From Bacillus cereus (GTDB taxonomy: Bacteria; Bacillota; Bacilli; Bacillales; Bacillaceae_G), in assembly GCF_002584535.1 (NCBI RefSeq), contig NZ_NUOT01000024.1:124001-188000 (forward strand): DNA of 64,000 nt. Direction: 5' to 3'. Position 1 is the stretch's first letter, and every line of letters starts with the position of its first letter. This document shows, in pieces, positions 27,104-35,502 of this stretch. The position numbers and the translations under genes were made by a program. The notes under the pieces were generated by a model, which ran no database searches, was not told the DNA's origin, and saw only the letters and a list, made by a program, of their open reading frames with translations.

Positions 27104-27736
27104 ATGATTAAAGTATTGCTTGTTGATGATCATGAAATGGTGCGGATGGGTGTATCAGCATATTTATCCACTCAGCCGGATATTGAAGTTGTTGGGGAAG
27201 CTGAAAATGGAAGAAAAGGTTCAGAATTAGCATTAGCATTAAAGCCAGATATTATTTTAATGGACCTTGTTATGGATGAAATGGATGGTGTGGAGGCAAC
27301 GCGTACGATTATTCAAGAATGGCCAGAAGCAAAAATTGTTGTCGTGACAAGCTTTTTAGACGATGAAAAACTATATCCTGTCATTGAAGCAGGGGCAACG
27401 AGCTATTTATTAAAAACATCAAGAGCGAGCGATATCGCAGATGCAGTACGAGCGACTTATGATGGAGAAACAGTACTTGAGCCGAAAGTTACTGGAAAAA
27501 TGATGTCTCGTATGCGTCAAAAGAAAGAACAGCCACTTCATGAAGATTTAACGGAACGAGAGTTTGAAATCTTATTATTAATTGCAGAAGGAAAAAGTAA
27601 TCAAGAAATAGCAGATGAGCTATTTATTGCACTAAAAACTGTGAAGACACATGTAAGTAATATATTAAATAAATTGAATGTAAGTGATCGTACGCAGGCG
27701 GTTATTTATGCTTTTAGACATCAGTTAACGAAATAA
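27104..27736 (+). CDS. liaR: Response regulator LiaR
   Basis: 210 residues, NarL/LuxR class. The receiver domain has the acidic pocket VDDHE and the phospho-acceptor Asp near residue 54 ([13 protein letters not shown]). The C-terminal helix-turn-helix is [33 protein letters not shown]. It starts 1 base after liaS. It likely activates its own operon through the palindrome at 24036-24053. Confidence 0.95.
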   Translation: MIKVLLVDDHEMVRMGVSAYLSTQPDIEVVGEAENGRKGSELALALKPDIILMDLVMDEMDGVEATRTIIQEWPEAKIVVVTSFLDDEKLYPVIEAGATSYLLKTSRASDIADAVRATYDGETVLEPKVTGKMMSRMRQKKEQPLHEDLTEREFEILLLIAEGKSNQEIADELFIALKTVKTHVSNILNKLNVSDRTQAVIYAFRHQLTK

Positions 27737-27743
27737 GATGGAG

Positions 27744-27786
27744 CTTCCACTGGATATGACTGGTTTCATTAGTGGAAGTTTTTTAT
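27744..27786 (+). terminator. lia operon terminator
   Basis: CTTCCACTGG... pairs with ...AGTGGAAG, followed by TTTTTTAT. Confidence 0.82.
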
Positions 27787-27828
27787 CTTATGATTGGTGG
27801 ACAGAAAGATCTCCACTTCCCACCGATT

Positions 27829-27845
27829 AAAGTTTCACTTTATTG
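27829..27845. repeat. Dispersed GTTTCAC motif, copy C
   Basis: AAAGTTTCACTTTATTG, preceded by hairpin GATTGGTGG / CCACCGATT (27792-27828). Confidence 0.6.
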
Positions 27846-27911
27846 ACGAATTCATTTGAGAGCGCTATCATTTGAGTAGAAACGAGTAAAAAAGAAAAGT
27901 TAGGAAATTAC

Positions 27912-28034
27912 GTGAATGTATTGCAAGCACTTAAGGAACAATATGATATTGTAAAAGTGGAAACAGTTGATACGAACATTAAGTATTATACAAAAGCATA
28001 TAAAATAAGTAGTTTCAATCATACTTCTTATCAA
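27912..28034 (+). pseudogene. Possible 5' remnant of a gene
   Basis: From GTG at 27912 a coding-like frame runs (VNVLQALKEQYDIVKVE, then tyrosine- and lysine-rich sequence). It passes straight into the inverted terminator at 28036 instead of ending at a stop of its own. I do not recognise it. It may be a truncated gene start or chance. No good ribosome site is present. Confidence 0.25.
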
Positions 28035-28035
28035 A

Positions 28036-28330
28036 TAAAAAAACTCCCGTTTAAGGGAGTTTTTTTATTTACCCGCGATACCACCCTAGTTCATACATAT
28101 AGAAATATATTTATATGTACGAAGCTTTGCAACGTACAACATGATACGTGTTCTTCGTAACGGGGGACGACAGGTAAGAACTTGCTACATCGTTCGGTTC
28201 TACTTCTTAGAGATGATTTTCGGTTACGCGCTGAGCATCGCCTTTCAGCAAGATGCCTACTCTTTGGGGAACAGCTGTATAACGTACACGTTCTCGTCGA
28301 TGAATTTTGTTTAAGTATTCTGAAAGGACT
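28036..28330 (-). promoter_or_regulatory. T-box-like leader with no gene downstream (orphan)
   Basis: On the minus strand AGGGTGGTATCGCGGG (complement of 28072-28087) is a T-box sequence with one change (ATC for ACC). It is followed by the strong terminator AACTCCCTTAAACGGGAGTT and T residues (28036-28068). Upstream a large folded region is visible. GACGA...GAAC pairs with GUUC...UCGUC to close a stem I-like domain of about 150 bases, and UUACGAAG pairs with CUUCGUA as a later hairpin. The distal AGAGAG motif is not clear, so a divergent or decayed T-box is possible. It starts just after the 5'-nucleotidase stop and points into the back of the lia operon. Confidence 0.6.
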
Positions 28331-28351
28331 TTCATATGTCTTATTTAAAAG

Positions 28352-29890
28352 TCAATATGTTTTTTGAATAGAATCTTGAGGAATTGTATCAATATGAGAA
28401 ATGGAACGAATATAATTTGCAAAAGCTTCTTGATCTGTCGGGCCTTCTATACGATTTCTTCCTGATTTGAAAGTTATAAATTTATCTCCTCCGTTTGCTA
28501 AAAAAGAGTTGGCCACAACAGAGTATGTTTGATCATCTTGCAGAGGAGTTCCATTTTCTAATGAAATAGATTGGATTAAATTATTTTTCCAGCTATAACG
28601 AAGGCCAGAAATTTGTAGCATGCGAGTTTCTTCTTTCCATTGTTCTTGCAAGATGTTTCGAATTTCTTTTCCTGACAACTCCATCTTGATTAATGGGTTA
28701 CCGAATGGTTGTATGAGGAAGGCATCTTCCCACGTAATTGTTCCTTTTTGTAAATCGTGCCGAATGCTCCCGGGATTTACAAAAGCAATATCCGTTTGCA
28801 TAGTTTGACGTTGAGCTATAGCAAGAAGGGCGCCTAATTTTGATTCGCCATGTTCGTTTCGATCACGGGTTAATTCGTAGTTTGCTATTCCTAATTGTTC
28901 TTCTATTTTAGAATGGATTTTAGATGTATAAGAATCTATCCATTTTCTTATATGAGAATCAGGAGAAAGCGTATTTTGGTAGACTGGGACAATAGTTGCA
29001 TCTTTTCTTATAATGTCTTTGGTTTTACGATTTAATGTAACAGTGACGTTTGAAAAAGCTTTTCCATATGAATAAGCTTGCACAAGGAGTTTCCAGTTTA
29101 CGTTTCCATTTACATAAGAATGGGTATGTCCACCAAAGATAATATCGACGTCAGTATCTAGGTTATTTGCTAAATTAACTAGAGCTCCAGTGGTATTATC
29201 ACCGGTTGTATTACCACCAAGATGAGCAAGAATTATAAATGCATGAATGCCTTTCTTTTGTAGTTGATGTACATAGGAATTAATGGAAGTAGCTTCATCC
29301 AAAAAGAGGACAGAAGACATATTGGTATGCATTGTTAGAAATGGAGTATCTTTTGTGACGACACCAATGAATGCAATGGGAATACCATCGATCCATTTAA
29401 TTGTATAGGGAGGAAAGAGTGCCTTTTTTGTTTTACTATCTAAAGCATTTGCACATACATAGGGGAATGAACTGCCTGAAAACGAATTTATTTGTGCAGT
29501 AGATTCACCACTAATGAGTTGCTGAAGAGCAACTGGTCCTCTATCAAATTCATGGTTTCCAATTGTACCAACATCAACTTGAAGCTTATTTAAAAATTCC
29601 ATCGTTGGTTTATCATGAAACAGTGCCGAAATCGGAGGACTCCCGCCAATCATATCTCCTGTATGAACAAGTAAGGTGTTGGGGGTTTTATCGCGGTAGG
29701 ATTGAATGTAGGCGGATATGTAATCGGCGCGTCCTACAGCTTTACCATGCAATGTTGAAGTGGTATTTAATTGGCCGTGCAAATCATTGAGGCCAAGGAT
29801 TTGCACGGATATGTCGGCAGGTAGAGAAGGAGAGAATAGCACGGGAAAAATCAGTTTGATAAGAAATGGGAATAATATGAAATAGTTCAT
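28352..29890 (-). CDS. Secreted 5'-nucleotidase/metallophosphatase (UshA type)
   Basis: 512 residues. A hydrophobic N-terminus (MNYFILFPFLIKLIFPVLFS) acts as signal peptide. Then comes a calcineurin-like phosphoesterase domain with LGLNDLHGQL, HTGDMIGGSP, GNHEFDRG and FGGHTHSYV (metal ligands). The C-terminal 5'-nucleotidase domain carries FVNPGSIRHDL, EDAFLIQPFGNPL and VVANSFLANGGDKF. It probably releases nucleosides and phosphate from nucleotides outside the cell. It lacks a sortase motif at the C-terminus. It is monocistronic, with no obvious terminator before the T-box-like element. Confidence 0.9.
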   Translation of the reverse strand: MNYFILFPFLIKLIFPVLFSPSLPADISVQILGLNDLHGQLNTTSTLHGKAVGRADYISAYIQSYRDKTPNTLLVHTGDMIGGSPPISALFHDKPTMEFLNKLQVDVGTIGNHEFDRGPVALQQLISGESTAQINSFSGSSFPYVCANALDSKTKKALFPPYTIKWIDGIPIAFIGVVTKDTPFLTMHTNMSSVLFLDEATSINSYVHQLQKKGIHAFIILAHLGGNTTGDNTTGALVNLANNLDTDVDIIFGGHTHSYVNGNVNWKLLVQAYSYGKAFSNVTVTLNRKTKDIIRKDATIVPVYQNTLSPDSHIRKWIDSYTSKIHSKIEEQLGIANYELTRDRNEHGESKLGALLAIAQRQTMQTDIAFVNPGSIRHDLQKGTITWEDAFLIQPFGNPLIKMELSGKEIRNILQEQWKEETRMLQISGLRYSWKNNLIQSISLENGTPLQDDQTYSVVANSFLANGGDKFITFKSGRNRIEGPTDQEAFANYIRSISHIDTIPQDSIQKTY

Positions 29891-29926
29891 ATTGACACTC
29901 CTCTATTAAACATATTTTAGGATGCG

Positions 29927-29943
29927 GAAGTTTCACTTTATTG
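29927..29943. repeat. Dispersed GTTTCAC motif, copy D
   Basis: GGAAGTTTCACTTTATTG in the divergent gap between the 5'-nucleotidase and the small gene at 30115. No matching hairpin is obvious beside it. Confidence 0.5.
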
Positions 29944-30114
29944 TATGAGGAGTGAAAGGGAATCTTTTGTAAAAAAATCGTAAAGTATAGAGGGAATGTA
30001 AATTTTTTGAGAAATATGACAATTGAGATGGAAAGGCAGGAATCTTTTTTATCAATAGCGAATAATACTACAATCCACTTACGGAAAAGAACAGACCAAA
30101 AAGAGGTGACGGAA

Positions 30115-30324
30115 ATGCTTGCGATGGGTATATTGTTTGGAATTGTAGTAATTTGTGGTTTCATATGGTTATATTATTCGCGTTCGTTTAAACAAGCAGA
30201 AGTGTTGCTCTTTCAAAAAGGAAGTTTGTTGACCAATCAATCTAGATACTTAGTGTGTCCAAAGTGTGGAAGTGCACAGGCTAGAAGTGGAGGATATCAA
30301 GAGTGTTGCAAAATTAGGTTATGA
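30115..30324 (+). CDS. Small membrane protein with a CxxC zinc-ribbon-like tail
   Basis: 69 residues: one hydrophobic span (MLAMGILFGIVVICGFIWLYY), a polar linker and a C-terminal CPKCGSAQARSGGYQECCKIRL. A zinc ribbon would need a second CxxC. Here the second half is CC followed by only four residues, so the tail looks cut short or altered. The start at 30115 is chosen for AAAGAGGTG just upstream; the frame is open back to 30007 without a site. Function is unknown. Confidence 0.5.
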   Translation: MLAMGILFGIVVICGFIWLYYSRSFKQAEVLLFQKGSLLTNQSRYLVCPKCGSAQARSGGYQECCKIRL

Positions 30325-30326
30325 AA

Positions 30327-30362
30327 GGAGAAAGCCTCACAAAATTATGTGAGGCTTTCTTA
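30327..30362. terminator. Bidirectional terminator
   Basis: AGAAAGCCTCAC-AAAATTAT-GTGAGGCTTTCTT between the small membrane gene and the convergent methyltransferase. Confidence 0.9.
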
Positions 30363-31136
30363 AGATTTTGTGGCACTCCAAATGGTCCAACGATCTTGTT
30401 CGACAATGGGAGCTATGTTGTGTAGCTTAGAGCGGATATGGTGGAGTAATTGAGAAAGTTCTTCGTCTGTTAATTCGTATAAAATAGATCGGCCTGTCCG
30501 TGGTGATAAATCTTGTAGTAATGTTTCAATGGAATCATGGATTTTTCGAACTTCCCAAATTGTTTGAAGGGGAAGTGGATGCATACCGTTTTGTGTGATT
30601 AATTGCTGTATATAGGTTGCTTTTGGTCTTCGCTTTTCCTCTATTGGAATGAGCTTAGGATAGACGGAGAAGAAATACCCACGAATATGTTCTGGGCTTC
30701 CTAGAATTGTACAATCTTCAATGGTACGATCTTGAAGAATAAGCATGCCATTTTTCTTTAAGATACGTGAGGCCTCTTGTAAAAACTTTGGGACGTCTTG
30801 TAAATGATGAACAACAGCACGAGAAATTACAATATCAAAAGTTTCATTAGCAAATGGCATATGGTGGGCATCACCGTGAATGAATGAGATGTTTTGGATG
30901 GAAGCGCAATTTTCTATTGCTGCTTGTAGCATTTTTTTTGAGAAATCGAAACCAACGACATTGCTAGCTCCCATGAGAGCCAGTTCTTTCGTATAAATAC
31001 CACCACCGCATCCAATATCAATTATGCTTTTACCTTTTACATCAATTATATTTTGGATTATTTCACACCAAGAAATATCTGCTTTTCGTGTGGCATAAGT
31101 GTACCTATTATTGGCATCATGAAAATTAATGGACAT
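30360..31136 (-). CDS. Class I SAM-dependent methyltransferase
   Basis: 258 residues. Motif I is VDIGCGGGIYTKELA near residues 38-52; then comes VVGFDFSKKMLQAA, the acidic HGDAHHMPF and DIVISRAVVHHLQDVP. This is the UbiE/type-11 fold and typical of small-molecule methyltransferases. The substrate is unknown and neighbours do not help. ATG follows AAAGGAGGC on the minus strand. Confidence 0.87.
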   Translation of the reverse strand: MSINFHDANNRYTYATRKADISWCEIIQNIIDVKGKSIIDIGCGGGIYTKELALMGASNVVGFDFSKKMLQAAIENCASIQNISFIHGDAHHMPFANETFDIVISRAVVHHLQDVPKFLQEASRILKKNGMLILQDRTIEDCTILGSPEHIRGYFFSVYPKLIPIEEKRRPKATYIQQLITQNGMHPLPLQTIWEVRKIHDSIETLLQDLSPRTGRSILYELTDEELSQLLHHIRSKLHNIAPIVEQDRWTIWSATKS

Positions 31137-31247
31137 GTAAAAGCCTCCTTTCGTGTATAGTATATCTCATTTCATCATACATAGCGTTTTTGTTTCATTT
31201 TCAAGGACAATAAGCTTTTCTTATTGTTCTATATAGGAGGGCGCGGA

Positions 31248-32099
31248 GTGAGTAAAAAATATTTGCTAATTATATTCATTTTTTTATTAGCATCGTGTAG
31301 TCAGTTTGAACAAAAAAAGGAGAAAAAACAAGTAGAAAAGACGGTGAATTCTGTGCAAGAAAGTATACAAGTAACAGTTATACAAAAAGGAAAGCTCGAG
31401 AAGGTTTTAAGCCAAGAGGAAGCAAAAGAAGTAGTGGAGATTATTAATAAGGCTGAGAAACAACAAATAACAGGGAGTTTTGGAGAGCCAGAGTATGAAA
31501 TACAAATTGAGAAAAATGGAAAGAAGAAAACATATCGTGCATGGTTAAGAGGAGAAGATCGACGTGGTTGGTTACAAGATGAAAAGGGTGCGTATATGCT
31601 CACAAAATCTGATACAGAACAACTGTTATCTATACTTCCGACTGTGCCTGAATCAACAAGTGATGATACGAAAGTAAATACATTAACAGAAGTGACAAAA
31701 AAGGATTTACAAATTACTGCTTTTCACATTAAAACAAATGAAAAAAGCATAAATTATACAGTATTTTATACGATTTCGGATTCTTTATATAAAACGTTGG
31801 AGAAAGATAGGGAGTACTATTTTCAATTGACGTTTCCTTCTAAAGTACAACAAGTGATTGGAAAGAAAACAAGTGAAATCATGCAAGGTGAGAAAGTGAA
31901 AGAGGGGTATAAACAATATGAAGTGAGTATCGTTGTACCAGTAGAGCATGTATCAACCTCTCAAATAAAAGCATTAGAAACTTATTACGATGAGTATGAT
32001 TTACAAGTATTAAATTACAAAAAAGAAAAAGTAGGAGCGTTTCAAAATATTATTCAGATTGTAAAAGATTATGGTGAAAAAATGAATTTGCAAAGATAG
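31248..32099 (+). CDS. Putative lipoprotein of unknown function
   Basis: 283 residues from a GTG start behind AGGAGGGCGCGGA; an earlier in-frame codon at 31224 overlaps that site. The lipobox is IFLLASC, with Cys at about residue 18. The mature protein is charged and beta-rich, with a basic linker KKEKKQVEK after the anchor. The second half (about residues 150-283) may be a separate domain. No catalytic motif was seen. Family not recognised with confidence; it has the look of YhfM-like Bacillus lipoproteins. Confidence 0.75.
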   Translation: MSKKYLLIIFIFLLASCSQFEQKKEKKQVEKTVNSVQESIQVTVIQKGKLEKVLSQEEAKEVVEIINKAEKQQITGSFGEPEYEIQIEKNGKKKTYRAWLRGEDRRGWLQDEKGAYMLTKSDTEQLLSILPTVPESTSDDTKVNTLTEVTKKDLQITAFHIKTNEKSINYTVFYTISDSLYKTLEKDREYYFQLTFPSKVQQVIGKKTSEIMQGEKVKEGYKQYEVSIVVPVEHVSTSQIKALETYYDEYDLQVLNYKKEKVGAFQNIIQIVKDYGEKMNLQR

Positions 32100-32121
32100 C
32101 TAAACTCTTTCCTAGGAAATG

Positions 32122-32158
32122 AAAAATAGAGTGAACTAAAAGGTTCACTCTATTATTT
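32122..32158. terminator. Bidirectional terminator
   Basis: AAAATAGAGTGAAC-TAAAAG-GTTCACTCTATTATTTT between the lipoprotein and the convergent small membrane gene, overlapping the latter's stop. Confidence 0.9.
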
Positions 32159-32350
32159 TGTTTTTGCAGATGGTTCGTTCATTGATTTTCGTGTAATAAG
32201 ATAGGAAATCATAAGAGCAGAAAGGACAATAAGAGCGATAAACAAATGATTGGGTAACCAATCTAATAATAGTAAATAGCCAACTGTATAAAAAATTAGT
32301 GTTGAGGCTAAAAAGGATAAAGTGCCAATCATGAGAGATTGTAATGACAT
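32153..32350 (-). CDS. Small two-span membrane protein
   Basis: 65 residues with two hydrophobic helices (about residues 3-25 and 29-51) and a basic C-terminal tail (TRKSMNEPSAKTK). The start is placed at 32350 because GGAGGT lies 8 bases upstream on the minus strand; the frame is open further upstream without a site. Family not recognised. No operon partners. Confidence 0.6.
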   Translation of the reverse strand: MSLQSLMIGTLSFLASTLIFYTVGYLLLLDWLPNHLFIALIVLSALMISYLITRKSMNEPSAKTK

Positions 32351-32552
32351 TTTATGTCTACCTCCTTCCGTTATTTTTCTGTTCTCAAGCAATCAATCTT
32401 AGTATTGTATTGAAGAAAAAGAAGAATAACTGCTTGAAACATATTCTTTTCTTATTTTTGGCTAATTTTGGATTATATAAACGTCATTTCTGATAAAAGA
32501 AAAAATATGACATACATAGAAAGAGGGAGAGATAGGAATCATCTAGTGTAGA

Positions 32553-32822
32553 GGTTTCAAAAACGAGAACCGTTTTTAAAAGATATAATACCGGAAATAA
32601 AAAAGAAGCAGATAAAACAAGATGTAAGGCGAAGTTTAAGGTTTTGAAAAAGGGGATAGAAGTCAGGAAGAGTGAATACGTCGTTTATGCTCATCGTGTT
32701 TACCACGACTTAATAGTATTATAAACAAATATACAGGTGAAACAAATATATGGGGATATACTGAGTTTGGGAACGGAAAAGGTATACAAGTAATCGAAGA
32801 ATCTCTTCAAGCCCAGTCTTAA
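32553..32822 (+). pseudogene. Decayed gene (3' fragment with a frameshift)
   Basis: An open frame without start (from after the TAG at 32550) reads FQKREPFLKDIIPEIKKEAD and continues to EYVVYAHRVYHDL at about 32712. There TTAATAGT breaks the frame. Restoring one A (TTAAATAGT) lets the reading continue as NSIINKYTGETNIWGYTEFG and on to a natural stop at 32820-32822. Both halves look coding. The family is not recognised. This and the surrounding 32351-33037 hold no other gene. Confidence 0.5.
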
Positions 32823-32961
32823 GTTGGGGAATTTTGGTTAGTTTGTTTTCTTTTAGAAAAGATAGGATGGGATATAAAGCAAAAATTTGTTTGGTTTAGC
32901 AGCAAATAACAGGATAAATCTAAATCGTTCATACATTTTTCACAAAAACACCGTGTTTATA

Positions 32962-32975
32962 GTGATTAAAATCAC
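32962..32975. promoter_or_regulatory. Crp/Fnr-type palindrome upstream of hmp
   Basis: GTGATTAAAATCAC, that is GTGA-N6-TCAC, 63 bases before the hmp start. It fits the half-site geometry of Crp/Fnr-family operators. A Crp/Fnr-family regulator is encoded on the other side of hmp. Confidence 0.55.
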
Positions 32976-33037
32976 AACATCCAGTGAACATTTCATTTAC
33001 ACTAACAATAGTTAAAGAAATAAAGGAGTGGGATACA

Positions 33038-34246
33038 ATGTTAAGTGCAAAAACAATTGAAATTGTAAAATCAACAGTACCATTATTACAAGAAAAAGGC
33101 GTTGAAATTACGACACGTTTTTATCAAATTATGTTCTCGGAACATCCGGAATTATTAAATATTTTTAACCATACAAATCAGAAAAAAGGAAGACAGCAAC
33201 AGGCGTTAGCAAGTGCAGTGTATGCAGCTGCTACATATATTGATAATTTAGAAGCTATTATTCCTGCTGTAAAACAAATTGGTCATAAGCATAGAAGTTT
33301 AGGAATTAAAGCAGAACACTACCCAATCGTCGGAAAATGTTTATTACAAGCGATTAAAGAGGTAGCAAATGCGCCACAAGAAGTGTTAGATGCTTGGGGA
33401 GAAGCGTATGGTGTAATTGCTGATGCATTTATTAGTATCGAAGCAGAAATGTATGATGAAGCGGCAAAAAAAGAAGGCGGTTGGAAAGATTTCCGTAACT
33501 TTGTTGTTGTGAAAAAAGAGAAAGAGAGCGACGTAATTACATCGTTTTATTTCAAACCAGAAGATGGTGGAGAACTGTCAACATTCTTACCTGGTCAATA
33601 TGTAACGATCCAATTAAATATAGAAGGTGAAACATATACACATAATCGTCAGTATAGCTTATCAGACGCTCCTGGAAAAGGCTACTATCGTATTAGTGTG
33701 AAACGAGAAATAGCTGCAGAAACACCTGATGGAAAGGTATCTAATTATTTACACGATCATGTTCAAGAGGGAGATATCTTGCCACTAAGTGCACCGGCGG
33801 GGGATTTTGTATTAAATATGGATTCAAATTTACCGATTGTGTTAATCAGTGGCGGCGTTGGTATTACGCCGATGATGAGTATGTTAAATACATTAATTGA
33901 GCGAGATTCAAACCGCAAGGTATACTTTATTCACGCAGCATTAAATAGCAAAGTGCATGCCATGAAAGAACATGTGCAGCAAGTAGAGAACGACCATGAA
34001 CAAGTAGAAGTATACACTTGCTATTCTTCACCAACAGAACAAGATTTACAAGCGAAAAACTTTGATAAAGAAGGTTTCATTGATTTAGATTGGTTACAAT
34101 CAATTATTCCTACAAATAAAGCGGACTTTTATTTCTGTGGCCCGGTACCATTTATGAAACATATTAATAAGGATTTAGTAGAATGGGACGTTTCACCTGA
34201 ACACATTCATTATGAATTTTTTGGTCCGGCAGCAAGTTTATCATAA
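33038..34246 (+). CDS. hmp: Flavohaemoglobin (nitric oxide dioxygenase)
   Basis: 402 residues: an N-terminal globin (about 1-140, with haem His in KHRSLGIKAEHYPIVG), then an FAD domain (about 150-255, RQYSLSDAPG and GKVSNYLHD). An NAD domain follows (about 260-400, VLISGGVGITPMMSML and FYFCGPVPFM). It converts NO and oxygen to nitrate with NADH and protects against nitrosative stress. The start at 33038 follows AAAGGAGTGG. Regulation by the nearby palindrome is inferred. Confidence 0.97.
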   Translation: MLSAKTIEIVKSTVPLLQEKGVEITTRFYQIMFSEHPELLNIFNHTNQKKGRQQQALASAVYAAATYIDNLEAIIPAVKQIGHKHRSLGIKAEHYPIVGKCLLQAIKEVANAPQEVLDAWGEAYGVIADAFISIEAEMYDEAAKKEGGWKDFRNFVVVKKEKESDVITSFYFKPEDGGELSTFLPGQYVTIQLNIEGETYTHNRQYSLSDAPGKGYYRISVKREIAAETPDGKVSNYLHDHVQEGDILPLSAPAGDFVLNMDSNLPIVLISGGVGITPMMSMLNTLIERDSNRKVYFIHAALNSKVHAMKEHVQQVENDHEQVEVYTCYSSPTEQDLQAKNFDKEGFIDLDWLQSIIPTNKADFYFCGPVPFMKHINKDLVEWDVSPEHIHYEFFGPAASLS

Positions 34247-34253
34247 GGCAAAC

Positions 34254-34286
34254 AAAAAACGAGGTGTTAGTTCCCCTCGTTTTTTA
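34254..34286. terminator. Bidirectional terminator between hmp and the Crp/Fnr gene
   Basis: AAAAAACGAGG-TGTTAGTTC-CCCTCGTTTTTT. Confidence 0.88.
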
Positions 34287-34788
34287 CTTGTTCTCGTAAC
34301 AAGCGATTTACTGTTTCACGACGTACACCGATCAGTTGTCCGATTTCTGTTTGTGTTAATATTTCATAGATTGGAATTTCCCCTAAATATAGTGAGAACC
34401 ACTCTTGTAAACGGTAGAGACGTTCTTTCGGAGAAACAGTTGTTAATTGATCGATTCGCTGCTGCATCATTCGTAATTTTGTTTGTAGTTGCATGGCGAT
34501 ATCAGCGTATAATTCTGGATTCTCCTGTAGTTTTTCGTACCATGTATTACATACAATGGGCTGGACCTCTGTTTTAATTAAAGCAATTGCTGTACCATGA
34601 TACTCCTTTGGTGAAATTAAAGAATGGTGAGGGATTGTCTCACCTGGAACAATAATGTTAAATAAAAATGGTGTTCCGTCTTCTTGTAATCGAATAACTT
34701 TTAATAGTCCCGTTTTAATAAAATATAAGGGACCTTCTTCACCTTGACGAAATAATGTATCCCCTTTATGTAGAATCAATGTTAGCAC
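34267..34788 (-). CDS. Crp/Fnr-family transcriptional regulator
   Basis: 173 residues, shorter than the usual 210-240. A trimmed cyclic-nucleotide-binding-like domain (LHKGDTLFRQGEEGPLYFIK, then VPGETI) is followed by the dimer helix and a Crp-type helix-turn-helix (LTQTEIGQLIGVRRETVNRLLRE). It has no N-terminal cysteine cluster, so it is not a classical iron-sulfur Fnr. The single Cys (PIVCNTW) could be redox-sensitive. Convergent with hmp; a role in hmp control is inferred from the upstream palindrome. Confidence 0.87.
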   Translation of the reverse strand: MLTLILHKGDTLFRQGEEGPLYFIKTGLLKVIRLQEDGTPFLFNIIVPGETIPHHSLISPKEYHGTAIALIKTEVQPIVCNTWYEKLQENPELYADIAMQLQTKLRMMQQRIDQLTTVSPKERLYRLQEWFSLYLGEIPIYEILTQTEIGQLIGVRRETVNRLLREQVKNEGN

Positions 34789-34976
34789 CTCATTTAATCA
34801 TTTCTATTCGTTCATTGTACCCGATTTATAGTCTGTTTGTATTAAAAAATAGATGAATAAAAGAAGATAAGCTTACAAAACAGCAATTTAATTGACGGAA
34901 TGTATGCTATTACAGTAGTATACTATTTAGTGTGTAATAGTACTAGCAATAAATACGCTGTAGGGGGTTTACTATA

Positions 34977-35201
34977 TTGTTAGATGCGAAAATGACTGAT
35001 ATGAAAATTCCAGCTAATGCTGTAATACATGTGGAAGAGATGAAAGGTGGAGTCGTTCTATCAGTTGAAATAGATGGTCAAATTATCTATACAATGACTT
35101 ATGATGAAGAAACGGATAGCTACGCTGAATTGTATGATAGGAATGATAAACGAGCACGTCAAGTACATGAAGATTTTATGGGATGGTCACTCCTTCACTA
35201 A
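34977..35201 (+). CDS. Small acidic protein of unknown function
   Basis: 74 residues from a TTG start behind GTAGGGGG. It contains short beta-strand-like segments (AVIHVEEMKGGVVLSVEIDG, IIYTMTYDEETDSYAELYD) and ends GWSLLH. No membrane span or cysteine is present. Not recognised. It has its own terminator, which supports a real single-gene unit. Confidence 0.6.
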   Translation: MLDAKMTDMKIPANAVIHVEEMKGGVVLSVEIDGQIIYTMTYDEETDSYAELYDRNDKRARQVHEDFMGWSLLH

Positions 35202-35228
35202 AAAGATGTCAATATGACATCTTTTTTT
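35202..35228 (+). terminator. Terminator of the small acidic protein gene
   Basis: AAAAAGATGTCA-AT-ATGACATCTTTTTTTG. Confidence 0.88.
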
Positions 35229-35379
35229 GTTGAATCGATAGATTATACAAGCAGATGCAATAAACTGATAAAATTTGTAATAATTGCTTTTGCATTGTTA
35301 GCGCTTTGTAACAGCACACCCTCTGTTTTTTCGCTATCATAAAGGTAATAGTCACAGCTATAGAAGTGGAGTGATCAAC

Positions 35380-35472
35380 TTGGGTAAATTGCATATTTCA
35401 AATTTGACGTTGTTTTGTATGTGTACGGTATTATGTTTTATTTTTGGGGTGTTTTTGTATTCCTGCGTATAA
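35380..35472 (+). CDS. Possible 30-residue membrane peptide
   Basis: TTG start 8 bases after AAGTGGAG. The peptide begins MGKLHISNLTLFCMC and forms one hydrophobic span ending LYSCV, with four cysteines. Its stop abuts a hairpin that can also serve as terminator. It fits a small membrane peptide but could be chance, since only the ribosome site and hydrophobicity support it. Confidence 0.3.
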   Translation: MGKLHISNLTLFCMCTVLCFIFGVFLYSCV

Positions 35473-35502
35473 AAAAACGCATTCTAAAAAGAACGCGTTA
35501 CA
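35471..35502 (-). terminator. Weak terminator of the TauE/SafE gene
   Basis: On the minus strand AACGCGTTC-TTTTTA-GAATGCGTTTTTTT, an imperfect stem followed by a long T run. Confidence 0.65.
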
